From: an uncultured Lachnospiraceae bacterium | GTDB lineage: Bacteria > Bacillota > Clostridia > Lachnospirales > Lachnospiraceae | NCBI GenBank assembly: GCA_947385425.1 | Contig: CANDKY010000040.1 | Coordinates: 1-32,288 of the forward strand | Length of the DNA: 32,288 bases | Direction: 5' to 3' | In this document: piece by piece, positions 25,903 through 32,288 of the stretch | Numbering within the stretch: position 1 is the first letter of the stretch | How the letters are laid out: each line of letters begins with the position of its first letter | Translations under genes and position numbers: made by a program | Notes under the pieces: generated by a model | What the model was told of the DNA's origin: nothing | Seen by the model: only the letters and a program-made list of their open reading frames with translations | Database searches by the model: none

Positions 25903-26946
25903 ATGAACAAAGACAAAATCATAAAACCACTCTTATTAATTGCCGCAATCATCCTCTTCTGCTCTGTTTTTGTACGCCTCTTTTCCGGTTCGGAAACATT
26001 GGCGGAATACGCGGCCAAACATCCGGGAACTGCGCAGCCGCCTCAGGCAGGTTCCTCCGCATCGGATACCGACGGCCCCGCAGGCAATAACAAAACCCAG
26101 AACACCCGGGACGGCAAAGCCGCACCGCAAAATCCTGCCATACCGGAAACAGCCGGAAACCCGGAAGGAATGCCATCCCCTCCCTCCGGTACTGTCCCGC
26201 CGGAACAGGAACAAAATAACGGGCATACCATATTACAGGAAGAACAGGAAAAAAACGGAGGTAATGATATGGAAGCCAACCCGGATCGGACAACGTACCA
26301 AAATGGGTTTTATTATGAGCCGCTCTCTGATGAAATAATAAAAAGGATAACCGGTATTTCCTATCCGGTAACAGAAGCCGAAAAAGATAGTCCCGCTGCC
26401 AAAGCTGTTAATATCGTCAAATCTGCCGGGGACATACAGATTTCTTATGATGACCTGTGCTATATGAGTGTACTGCATTACAATTTCCATGGTGTGGAGC
26501 GCACCGGGGAATTGATATGCAACAAAGCGATTGCCCAGGATCTGGTGGAAATCTTCTATGAATTATATCAAAACGAATACCGGATAGAACAGATACGGCT
26601 TATCGATGAATACAGCGGCGACGACACGCTTTCCATGCAGGACAACAACACTTCCTGCTTTAATTACCGTGTCGTGGACGGCACTTCCAGCCTGTCCAAA
26701 CACGCCATGGGGCTTGCCATAGATATCAACCCCTTCTTTAATCCTTACGTCGTGTTCCGCCCGGACGGCACCACATATATTTCCCCGCAGGGCAGCGAGG
26801 CATATGCCGACCGCTCCCAAAATTTCGCTTACAAAATAGACGAAAACGATTTATGCTACCGTCTGTTCAAGGAACACGGCTTTACCTGGGGCGGCCACTG
26901 GAATTCCTGCAAAGACTACCAGCACTTCCAGAAAGTACCCGGCTGA
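25903..26946 (+). CDS. Membrane-anchored M15-family D-Ala-D-Ala carboxypeptidase-like protein (347 aa)
   Basis: Probable cell-wall peptidase of the M15 (VanY/endolysin) group. Residues 7-27 form one hydrophobic segment after MNKDK, acting as a signal anchor or uncleaved signal. Residues 30-135 are a Pro/Gly/Asn/Gln-rich linker that may span the wall. The catalytic domain is C-terminal: SKHAMGLAIDINP gives zinc ligands H267 and D274, and FTWGGHWNSCKDYQHF gives the WGG turn and H341. Family members cut D-Ala-D-Ala or L-Ala-D-Glu bonds in peptidoglycan stem peptides. The start has AAAGG 8 nt upstream. It is monocistronic on the plus strand, divergent from GH3. There is no VanR/VanS or VanX nearby, so a role in wall turnover is more likely than glycopeptide resistance. 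Confidence 0.93.
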   Translation: MNKDKIIKPLLLIAAIILFCSVFVRLFSGSETLAEYAAKHPGTAQPPQAGSSASDTDGPAGNNKTQNTRDGKAAPQNPAIPETAGNPEGMPSPPSGTVPPEQEQNNGHTILQEEQEKNGGNDMEANPDRTTYQNGFYYEPLSDEIIKRITGISYPVTEAEKDSPAAKAVNIVKSAGDIQISYDDLCYMSVLHYNFHGVERTGELICNKAIAQDLVEIFYELYQNEYRIEQIRLIDEYSGDDTLSMQDNNTSCFNYRVVDGTSSLSKHAMGLAIDINPFFNPYVVFRPDGTTYISPQGSEAYADRSQNFAYKIDENDLCYRLFKEHGFTWGGHWNSCKDYQHFQKVPG

Positions 26947-27039
26947 TTTTGACTTACATTCCTGAAAATAGCTTTCCCCCAGGAAATCCCCCTCGCATAT
27001 GTGGCATCACCGGTAATAAAAAAATCCGGAAACCCAATA

Positions 27040-27642
27040 TTAGTTTTTCCTTACAATTCGTATAATCGTTACCGGCTCTGTCCCGTCCCTGCCATCCCGC
27101 CATTCCCGGCAAAAGCTGATATAACTAATCCCCCCATAGTCTTCTTCCCGGAAACCATGCCGGATACCCTCCCCCTGGAACACCTCCGCCAGAGGAGGCG
27201 TCCCGGCTCTCCTTCCTGTACCGGCCGCTCCCCTCTTCCCTCCATACCCTCCATACCGTCCTCTCTCTTCTAAGGCTCCCCCATCCCATGCCTGCCATTC
27301 CTCCATCCGGTACTTCCTGTACTTTTCCCTGTTTCCTTCACCGGGCTGAATCTTATCCTTATCCCTCCGCAGGCCGCCGGGATTTTTCTCCGTCAGAAGC
27401 GGTACAGCAATTCCCCTTTTGTCCCCGCGCATACCGCATGCTGCTTTCCCCTCCGGGGACAGCATACCAATGCGCGTCCCACCTCCCCGCATACCGCCGG
27501 CAGAGCCTGCGGTATTACACCAATAAGGACTTTGAAAGAAACTATCAGACTTCCCCTCCATTCCCCCATACTGCATAAGTAATGTCCCGCCGGCAAGCCA
27601 TACTCCTGCCGCCAGACAGGCAATAGGTATTAATTTCCTCAT
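27040..27642 (-). CDS. Small, possibly exported Gly/Arg-rich protein (200 aa)
   Basis: I do not recognise this protein. It starts MRKLIPIACLAAGVWLAGGT, a positive N-terminus and hydrophobic stretch like a signal peptide or anchor. The remainder is rich in Gly, Arg, Glu and Tyr (RGRYGGYGGKRGAAGTGR). It ends with a more structured tail (GISYISFCREWRDGRDGTEP, then VTIIRIVRKN). AAAGGA lies 9 nt before the ATG, and a consensus promoter with an operator lies about 100 bases upstream. These support expression, although composition is biased enough that the call stays moderate. It diverges from an XRE regulator, which probably controls it. A role in the envelope is only a guess. Confidence 0.5.
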   Translation of the reverse strand: MRKLIPIACLAAGVWLAGGTLLMQYGGMEGKSDSFFQSPYWCNTAGSAGGMRGGGTRIGMLSPEGKAACGMRGDKRGIAVPLLTEKNPGGLRRDKDKIQPGEGNREKYRKYRMEEWQAWDGGALEERGRYGGYGGKRGAAGTGRRAGTPPLAEVFQGEGIRHGFREEDYGGISYISFCREWRDGRDGTEPVTIIRIVRKN

Positions 27643-27743
27643 AAAGCAGCATCCTTTGCGTCATAATATGTACTGCGGACCGCCAGCCAGATACCTTTCG
27701 GATTGCGTTACTGTAAGTTCCGGCAGTCTGCAGTATCACTAAT

Positions 27744-27772
27744 ATTCTAGTAAAGATATTTACTAATGTCAA
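27744..27772 (-). promoter_or_regulatory. Consensus leftward promoter overlapped by the operator
   Basis: Minus strand: TTGACA (27772-27767), 17-bp spacer, TAGAAT (27749-27744). The -35 is perfect and the -10 is 5/6. The left arm of the large inverted repeat fills the spacer and the edge of the -10, so a bound protein would block this promoter. Confidence 0.8.
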
Positions 27773-27790
27773 TAGTAAATATCTTTACTA
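27748..27790. promoter_or_regulatory. Nested palindromic operator between the XRE gene and its divergent neighbour
   Basis: Perfect inverted repeat with 18-bp arms: TAGTAAAGATATTTACTA (27748-27765), a 7-bp spacer, TAGTAAATATCTTTACTA (27773-27790). Each arm is itself a dyad, TAGTAAA-N4-TTTACTA. That gives two adjacent binding sites for a dimer. A TATGAT box for the XRE gene starts at 27789, at the right edge. Confidence 0.85.
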
Positions 27791-27845
27791 TGATAAACTG
27801 TTGTTACTCAGTTCTTTCAAGAAAGCAATTAACAAAGGCAGAACC

Positions 27846-28070
27846 ATGGAGTATAGAACAAGAATCCGAAATCTCAGAGAAGATCATGACAGAACCCAAC
27901 AGGAGATTGCAGATTATCTCGGCACATCCCAGACTATGTACGCCCGGTATGAACGGGGCGCAAACGAAATGCCCATCCGCCATCTGATCAGCCTGGCCCG
28001 GTATTACAATGTAGATATGAATTATATCTGCGGCTTATCTTCCCGCCAAAAACCATTCCCCAAAAAATAA
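27846..28070 (+). CDS. XRE-family helix-turn-helix regulator (74 aa)
   Basis: Small Cro/CI-type DNA-binding protein, essentially one HTH_3 domain. It begins MEYRTRIRNLREDHDRTQQE, continues IADYLGTSQTMYARYERGAN with the recognition helix, and ends with NVDMNYICGLSSRQKP, the usual tail of the clostridial single-domain type. The ATG at 27846 has a weak AAAGG site 7 nt upstream; longer in-frame starts add non-conserved residues. It has no separate sensor domain. The nested operator immediately upstream overlaps the promoter of the divergent gene, so autorepression and repression of that gene are likely but not shown. The partner signal is unknown. Confidence 0.9.
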   Translation: MEYRTRIRNLREDHDRTQQEIADYLGTSQTMYARYERGANEMPIRHLISLARYYNVDMNYICGLSSRQKPFPKK

Positions 28071-28200
28071 ACCGCCTGCAGATACCCCGCAAAGTGAGCA
28101 GCCTCCGCCACGCCATGCCCCAGCAGGTAAACCCCCGCTTCCCGCCGGCCGGCAAATATCCGGGTTTCCCAATGGAATAGGAATATCTGCAGACAGTATG

Positions 28201-28249
28201 AAAAAACCGGCTATAAAGCCCACCTGCAGGTTTCTGCTTTACAACCGGT
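28201..28249 (-). terminator. Intrinsic terminator after rplQ
   Basis: Minus-strand stem: ACCGG with CCGGT outside, TAAAGC with GCTTTA inside, and a small ACCTGCAGGT palindrome at the tip. It is followed directly by six T residues. It ends the ribosomal-protein operon about 27 bases after the rplQ stop. Confidence 0.9.
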
Positions 28250-28275
28250 ACAAATCTATATCTTAGCCAATCGGT

Positions 28276-28881
28276 CTATACTAATTCAAGAACTACTTCC
28301 ATAGCAGCATCACCCTTGCGCTGCCCTATCTTTATAATCCTCGTATAACCGCCTTTACGCTCTGCGTATCTCGGCCCGTATTCGTCAAAAAGTTTAGCAA
28401 CCAGATCCACTTCTTTGGTAGCCCTCTTCTTTCCGGCATTCTTTGCCGGGACTTCTGTTACAGGATACAATACCTTTAACATCTTTCTCCTGACATGCAG
28501 CCTGGAAGGGAGATCCTTTTTGATTTCTTTCTCTACTTCATCATAAACGGTAACGGTAACACCGTTCTCAATTCTTAAAATCTTGCCGTCCTTGTCACGG
28601 TGCGTCTCGGAAAGAACTGCTTTTGTATCCTTGTCGACAATCTGCTTTACCCGCTTGCCGTCTGCATTTTTGCGCGGCACCTTTGCAGTTACTTTAACCA
28701 TCTCATAGTTATCTTTTTCCTTTACAGCCATTGCGATAAGGCCCTCTGCAATTTTCTGTACTTCCTTCGCCTTTGCCTGTGTCGTAATAATCTTTCCGTG
28801 ATACAGCAGATTCGTTACCTGATTCCTGAGTAATGCTTTCCTCTGGGAAGATGTCCTCCCAAGTTTTCTGTACTTTGCCAT
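28276..28881 (-). CDS. rplQ: 50S ribosomal protein L17 with internal insertion (201 aa)
   Basis: Large-subunit ribosomal protein near the peptide exit tunnel. The N-terminus [20 protein letters not shown] and the C-terminus [20 protein letters not shown] are diagnostic. The usual length is about 115-130 residues. Here roughly 65-70 extra residues, rich in Lys/Asp/Val ([16 protein letters not shown], then [19 protein letters not shown]), sit between the [13 protein letters not shown] region and LHVRRKML. Long L17 forms occur in some Clostridia. The start has AAAGGAG 8 nt upstream; the frame is open a further 59 codons without support. It is last in the operon, just before the terminator. Confidence 0.97.
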   Translation of the reverse strand: MAKYRKLGRTSSQRKALLRNQVTNLLYHGKIITTQAKAKEVQKIAEGLIAMAVKEKDNYEMVKVTAKVPRKNADGKRVKQIVDKDTKAVLSETHRDKDGKILRIENGVTVTVYDEVEKEIKKDLPSRLHVRRKMLKVLYPVTEVPAKNAGKKRATKEVDLVAKLFDEYGPRYAERKGGYTRIIKIGQRKGDAAMEVVLELV

Positions 28882-29169
28882 TTTTACGGCTCCTTTCTTT
28901 TTCAATTCCGCCAAATCCGCCCGCCCCTTTTCCGGTACAGGCAGACCCGGCCTTAGAACGTGTCTTAAATTCATTCCCGCAATTATCAAACACGCCCCGG
29001 GGAACTTGTCACAAAATAATATACGCAGATCATTTCGCGGCATATTCTCCCATGGCACATCCGGCCATGCCCTTCGGACTTACTTACCGAATGCGGCTGC
29101 CATCTATGAGCCCACATGCAAATGCCGTTCGGGCTTACTCTGCATGTGATTTCATCGTTGCCAGGAAAC
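28882..29169 (-). other. Structured 288-bp spacer between rpoA and rplQ with a duplicated motif
   Basis: No gene is supported. The minus strand carries AGTAAGCCCGAACGGCAT (29139-29122) and, 55 bases later, AGTAAGTCCGAAGGGCAT (29084-29067), 16 of 18 identical, each followed by a similar ATGTG...CAT context. A perfect hairpin, CACATGCA (29113-29120) with TGCATGTG (29141-29148), encloses the first copy. The arrangement looks like a degenerate tandem copy of a dispersed intergenic repeat. Confidence 0.6.
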
Positions 29170-30129
29170 TTACGCTTCTTCGCTCGGGTTAAGCTGCAGG
29201 CCAAGTTCCTTTAATTTAGCCAGCACTTCTTCTAAAGATTTGCGCCCGAGATTCCTTACTTTCATCATATCCTCGGAAGTCCTGTTGGTCAGTTCTTCCA
29301 CTGTATTGATACCGGCCCTCTTTAAACAATTGTAGGAACGGACAGACAATTCCAGTTCGTCAATGCTCATTTCCAATACTTTTTCCTTCTCATCGTCTTC
29401 CTTCTCTACCATGACTTCCGCCGTCCTGGCATTTTCGGATAAGTCGATGAAAAGATTTAAATGTTCGCTCAGCACCTTTGCAGCAAGGCTGACTGCTTCG
29501 TCGGGAACAAGAGTTCCGTTCGTATATACGTCCAGTGTCAGCTTATCATAATCGGTAATCTGACCGACACGAGTATTTTCCACTGTCATATTTACTCTCT
29601 CAACAGGCGTATAGATGGAATCTACTGCGATAACCCCTATCGGCAAATCTTCTGATTTATTCTTATCGGAACCTACATAACCCCTGCCTCTTGTAATGGT
29701 GAGTTCCATATACAGCTTGGTTTCTTTCCCGCTGAGGGTAGCAATAACCAGATCCGGGTTCAGTATCTCAATATCCTGATCTACCTGGATATCGAATGCC
29801 CTAACGACACCCTCCCCGTCATACTCAATGTACGCAGTCTTCGGTTCATTTGTATCGCTGCTGTTTTTGATGGCAAGGCTCTTGATGTTCATGATAATCT
29901 CACTTACATCCTCCTTGACTCCGGGAATGGAACTGAACTCATGCAATACGCCTTCGATTTTAATCTGGCTTACGGCTGCGCCCGGCAGGGAGGAAAGCAT
30001 GATTCTCCTTAAAGAATTGCCCAGTGTAATACCGTAGCCTCTTTCCAACGGTTCTACCACGAATTTGCCATACTTCTTATCTTCAGAGATTTCCACAACC
30101 TCAATATTGGGTCTTTCAAAATCAAACAC
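29170..30129 (-). CDS. rpoA: DNA-directed RNA polymerase alpha subunit (319 aa)
   Basis: Core RNA polymerase subunit that assembles beta and beta' and contacts promoters and activators. The N-terminal dimerisation domain (about 1-230) includes [20 protein letters not shown] and the following PGAAV. The C-terminal domain (about 245-315) includes [17 protein letters not shown] and [15 protein letters not shown], the helix-hairpin-helix that binds UP elements. The length is normal. Translation starts at GTG (30129) with AAGGAGGG 8 nt upstream. It lies between rpsD and rplQ as usual in Firmicutes. Confidence 0.98.
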   Translation of the reverse strand: MFDFERPNIEVVEISEDKKYGKFVVEPLERGYGITLGNSLRRIMLSSLPGAAVSQIKIEGVLHEFSSIPGVKEDVSEIIMNIKSLAIKNSSDTNEPKTAYIEYDGEGVVRAFDIQVDQDIEILNPDLVIATLSGKETKLYMELTITRGRGYVGSDKNKSEDLPIGVIAVDSIYTPVERVNMTVENTRVGQITDYDKLTLDVYTNGTLVPDEAVSLAAKVLSEHLNLFIDLSENARTAEVMVEKEDDEKEKVLEMSIDELELSVRSYNCLKRAGINTVEELTNRTSEDMMKVRNLGRKSLEEVLAKLKELGLQLNPSEEA

Positions 30130-30185
30130 TGCAAATACCCTCCTTTACGAACCATTGTTCCTAAATAAATGCGCCCCTGTGCAAT

Positions 30186-30304
30186 CGAGCAGGGGAGGCT
30201 TTTCCCCCTGCTCGCCGCGCGGGGTGCGTGCAGCAAAGCTGCTAATTTCCTTGCGCACCCCTGTGCATAAAAAGGTATGCAAACAAGCGGGTACAGCCCG
30301 CTTG
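30186..30304 (-). promoter_or_regulatory. Cluster of four hairpins between rpsD and rpoA
   Basis: Successive perfect stems: 30284-30291 with 30297-30304 (CAAGCGGG/CCCGCTTG); TGCATA 30264-30269 with 30276-30281; GGGGTGCG 30221-30228 with 30254-30261, holding GCAGC/GCTGC inside; and CGAGCAGGGG 30186-30195 with 30205-30214. None is followed by a clear T-run on the minus strand, so they are not standard terminators. They may stabilise mRNA, cause pausing, or mark processing sites. Confidence 0.65.
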
Positions 30305-30321
30305 CTGCAAAACACATCATT

Positions 30322-30915
30322 TTACTTAGAATACAACTCGACGATAAGCATTTCATCAACAGGAACATCAATCATCTCTCTGGTAGGTAATTCCTTAACC
30401 GTTCCTCTCATAGCTTCCTGGTCCACATCCATCCATTCAGGAACAAGCCTTCCTGATGTCACCTCGAGGATATCTTTATATCTCTGTAAGGATTTCGCCT
30501 TCTCCCTTACTTCCACTACATCTCCGGCTTTCACAAGATAAGAAGGAATCTGCACCGGCTTCCCGTTCACAAGGAAGTGCTGATGCCCGACTACCTGCCT
30601 GGCTTCCCTTCTTGTCCTCGCAAACCCCATACGGAACACTACGCTGTCCAGCCTGCGTTCCAGCATAACCATAAGGTTTTCACCGGTCATGCCTTTCATC
30701 CTGTCTGCCTTCTTATAATAATTCCGGAAAGGCTTCTCAAGGACGCCGTAAATAAATTTTGCTTTCTGTTTCTCACGTAACTGAAGGGCATACTCGCTCA
30801 TTTTCTTACCTGCCCTTGCAGATGTCCTGTTGGATTTCTTGTCATATCCCAGGTATGCAGGCTCAAGGCCCAACGCCCTGCATCTTTTTAATACCGGTAC
30901 TCTGTTAATTGCCAT
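30322..30915 (-). CDS. rpsD: 30S ribosomal protein S4 (197 aa)
   Basis: Primary 16S rRNA-binding protein of the small subunit and, in Firmicutes, a translational autoregulator. It starts MAINRVPVLKRCRALGLEPA with YLGYDKKSNR next. The S4 RNA-binding domain reads RLDSVVFRMGFARTRREARQ followed by VVGHQHFLVNGKPV. The start has AAAGGAG 7 nt upstream; an in-frame ATG nine codons earlier is not supported. The N-terminal zinc-site cysteines of some S4 types are not evident (C14 only), so it is the C-minus form. Length is normal. Confidence 0.97.
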   Translation of the reverse strand: MAINRVPVLKRCRALGLEPAYLGYDKKSNRTSARAGKKMSEYALQLREKQKAKFIYGVLEKPFRNYYKKADRMKGMTGENLMVMLERRLDSVVFRMGFARTRREARQVVGHQHFLVNGKPVQIPSYLVKAGDVVEVREKAKSLQRYKDILEVTSGRLVPEWMDVDQEAMRGTVKELPTREMIDVPVDEMLIVELYSK

Positions 30916-30937
30916 TTTGAGGCTCCTTTCAACAATT

Positions 30938-30965
30938 GCCATAAACTGCCGCGCAGTCCTATGGC
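30938..30965 (-). promoter_or_regulatory. Stem-loop just upstream of rpsD
   Basis: GCCATA (30938-30943) pairs with TATGGC (30960-30965), with an inner CTGC/GCAG stem. It ends about 15 bases before the Shine-Dalgarno sequence of rpsD. S4 autoregulation in Firmicutes acts at such leaders, so this may be part of an S4-binding site. It is a position-based inference. Confidence 0.4.
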
Positions 30966-31060
30966 TTACATTTCCTTATTGTTTACAACGCACAGCCACG
31001 TCCCATACTGCTATGCTGTATGCCGCTGCGTTTTCTTCCAACTTGTTATCCATGCCGCTG

Positions 31061-31459
31061 TTATACACGGCGGCGTTTCGGCGGGCGGCATCCGTTATGC
31101 GGAACAGGTGTCACGTCCCTGATGCTCGTAACATCAATACCGCATGCCTGAAGTGCCCTGATGGCTGCCTCACGTCCTGAACCCGGCCCCTTTACCATAA
31201 CATCAACGGTTTTCAGGCCATGCACAAGTGCAGCTTTTGCGGCAGTTTCCGCTGCCATCTGTGCTGCGTACGGAGTAGATTTCTTTGAACCTCTAAAGCC
31301 AAGACCACCGGCGCTTGCCCAGCTAAGGGCATTCCCTTCATTATCTGTCAATGTCACAATCGTGTTATTGAAGGAAGACTGGATATGCGCCTGTCCATGT
31401 TCAACGTTTTTCTTGACACGTTTTTTTGCTACTTTCTTTGTTGCAACTTTCTTTGCCAT
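31061..31459 (-). CDS. rpsK: 30S ribosomal protein S11 (132 aa)
   Basis: Platform protein of the small subunit, close to the mRNA exit and Shine-Dalgarno helix. A Lys-rich N-terminus ([20 protein letters not shown]) precedes the conserved [20 protein letters not shown] and the end [20 protein letters not shown]. Length is normal. The start at 31459 has only a moderate site (AGTAGG about 11 nt upstream). It lies 57 bases downstream of rpsM in the standard order. Confidence 0.98.
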   Translation of the reverse strand: MAKKVATKKVAKKRVKKNVEHGQAHIQSSFNNTIVTLTDNEGNALSWASAGGLGFRGSKKSTPYAAQMAAETAAKAALVHGLKTVDVMVKGPGSGREAAIRALQACGIDVTSIRDVTPVPHNGCRPPKRRRV

Positions 31460-31516
31460 TTTAAACTAACCTACTTTCTCTGTTTCTTGATCATTTGCTG
31501 TAACAGTTCAGTTCCC

Positions 31517-31885
31517 TTACTTCTTCTTATTAGCAACAGTACGCTTCGGCCCTTTCCTGGTTCTTGCGTTTGTCTTTGTCTTCTGCCCGCGCACCGGCAG
31601 CCCTTTCCTGTGACGGATACCCCTGTAGCATCCAATTTCCTGAAGCCGCTTGATATTCATGGCAACTTCTCTTCTGAGATCGCCTTCTACCATATATCCC
31701 GCGTCGATTACCTCACTAATCCTCTTTACTTCATCGTCTGTCAGCTCCCTTACGCGTGTATCAGGATTTACCTTTGCTGCTTCAAGAATTTTGTTTGAAC
31801 TTACCCGGCCTATCCCGTAAATATATGTGAGGCCAATCTCCACACGTTTCTCCCTGGGTAAGTCAACACCTGCAATACGAGCCAT
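31517..31885 (-). CDS. rpsM: 30S ribosomal protein S13 (122 aa)
   Basis: Head protein of the small subunit that contacts the large subunit and tRNA. It begins [20 protein letters not shown] with YIYGIG next, has the helix-two-turns-helix segment, and ends with [20 protein letters not shown] and a Lys-rich tail. Length is normal. The start at 31885 is chosen because GGAGG lies 8 nt upstream and all known S13 proteins begin MARI. It is the first gene of the cluster visible here. Confidence 0.98.
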   Translation of the reverse strand: MARIAGVDLPREKRVEIGLTYIYGIGRVSSNKILEAAKVNPDTRVRELTDDEVKRISEVIDAGYMVEGDLRREVAMNIKRLQEIGCYRGIRHRKGLPVRGQKTKTNARTRKGPKRTVANKKK

Positions 31886-32288
31886 TTGCATTTCCTCCAT
31901 TTACTATAATAGTTACTAAGCTGATTGGGGCACTCCCAGCACCCAACCGGAAAACCATTCCGGCCTTTCCGGAAAAGCCGCCGCGGGATCCGGACGCCTT
32001 AAGGCATTATTTCCCTGCAATAGCTTTTCTGGTATCAACAAGTAATCTCCGCAGGTTCCTTTGTTCAGTCAGATTCTATCAGCACAGCATCGGCGCAAAA
32101 TATATCCTGCTCCTGACCTGCCGCATATGGAAACCAATATGGCCTGGCTATCCGGCCCATTCATCTATTTAAACCGGCATATTTCCCACTAAATAGCAAG
32201 GACTTATGCCGCTGATTTCCATTTCGAACATATCCTAACCAAACAAGGTCCCTTTGCCGCCTGCAATAACACATTTTCCCGTTTATCA
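31886..32288 (-). other. 403-bp stretch upstream of rpsM, no gene found
   Basis: In most Firmicutes rpmJ and infA lie directly upstream of rpsM. Neither is encoded here: the L36 cysteine motif CEKCK has no coding match on the minus strand. The stretch contains a small perfect hairpin (CCGGAA-AACCA-TTCCGG, near 31948-31964) with partly complementary flanks, but no T-run or strong promoter that I can see. It may be a long leader or rearranged spacer; rpmJ could lie beyond the window. Confidence 0.6.

Noticed and set aside
25903-28070. Glycopeptide-resistance cluster around the VanY-like peptidase
   Set aside because: No VanR/VanS, ligase, VanH or VanX gene nearby; the small regulator is a single-domain XRE protein.
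28076-28192. CTGCAGATA/TATCTGCAG inverted repeat between the XRE gene and rplQ
   Set aside because: Arms are only 9 bp and more than 90 bases apart with no flanking duplication, so chance is likely.

Overview
The window comes from a low-GC-lineage Gram-positive bacterium of class Clostridia, most likely a Lachnospiraceae member. The evidence is the ribosomal cluster rpsM-rpsK-rpsD-rpoA-rplQ at the right end, an unusually long L17 protein, a GH3 enzyme with reversed domain order as in rumen and gut Clostridia, an AlbA_2-type regulator with a VGDK repeat linker, and strong AGGAGG ribosome binding sites. Almost everything is on the minus strand; only a D-Ala-D-Ala carboxypeptidase-like gene and a small XRE regulator are on the plus strand.

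Layout, right to left (direction of transcription). (1) 31885-28276: rpsM, rpsK, rpsD, rpoA, rplQ, with structured spacers and a clear intrinsic terminator at 28201-28249. (2) 28070-27040: a small XRE regulator diverging from a small, possibly secreted Gly/Arg-rich protein. Between them is a perfect 18-bp inverted repeat whose arms are themselves palindromes and which sits on a consensus leftward promoter. (3) 25903-26946: a membrane-anchored M15-type peptidase on the plus strand. (4) 25758-18527: a probable minus-strand operon of permuted GH3 glycosidase, AlbA_2/winged-helix regulator, an 83-codon ORF made of 15-bp repeats, a type B carboxylesterase and an SDR oxidoreductase. (5) 18526-17964: an intergenic stretch with a 161-bp MITE-like element flanked by TAA duplications, a strong leftward promoter, and a terminator-like hairpin inside the presumed leader of the next operon. 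(6) 17963-115: a large leftward operon of five long genes plus one possible small gene. It encodes a protein ending in a Hint (intein-like) domain, two large beta-rich proteins of unknown family, a ComEC-like metallo-beta-lactamase-fold hydrolase, and a 3042-residue protein with a LysM motif.

Region 6 is the most likely undescribed system. Three of its four junctions involve overlap or a gap of only a few tens of bases, each gene has its own ribosome binding site, and none of the products has a recognisable signal peptide. Its logic appears to be an autoprocessing Hint protein, two large beta-sheet scaffolds, a metallohydrolase and a giant LysM protein made as one set. I cannot name its function. 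The glycine-rich beta repeats recall the giant bacterial proteins described as DUF6603 or LysM proteins, but this is from memory and untested.

A second theme is tandem repetition. In-frame 15-bp minisatellites occur at the 5' ends of three genes, with 12-bp, 45-bp and 72-bp repeats in linkers elsewhere. This suggests an active repeat-expanding process in this genome.
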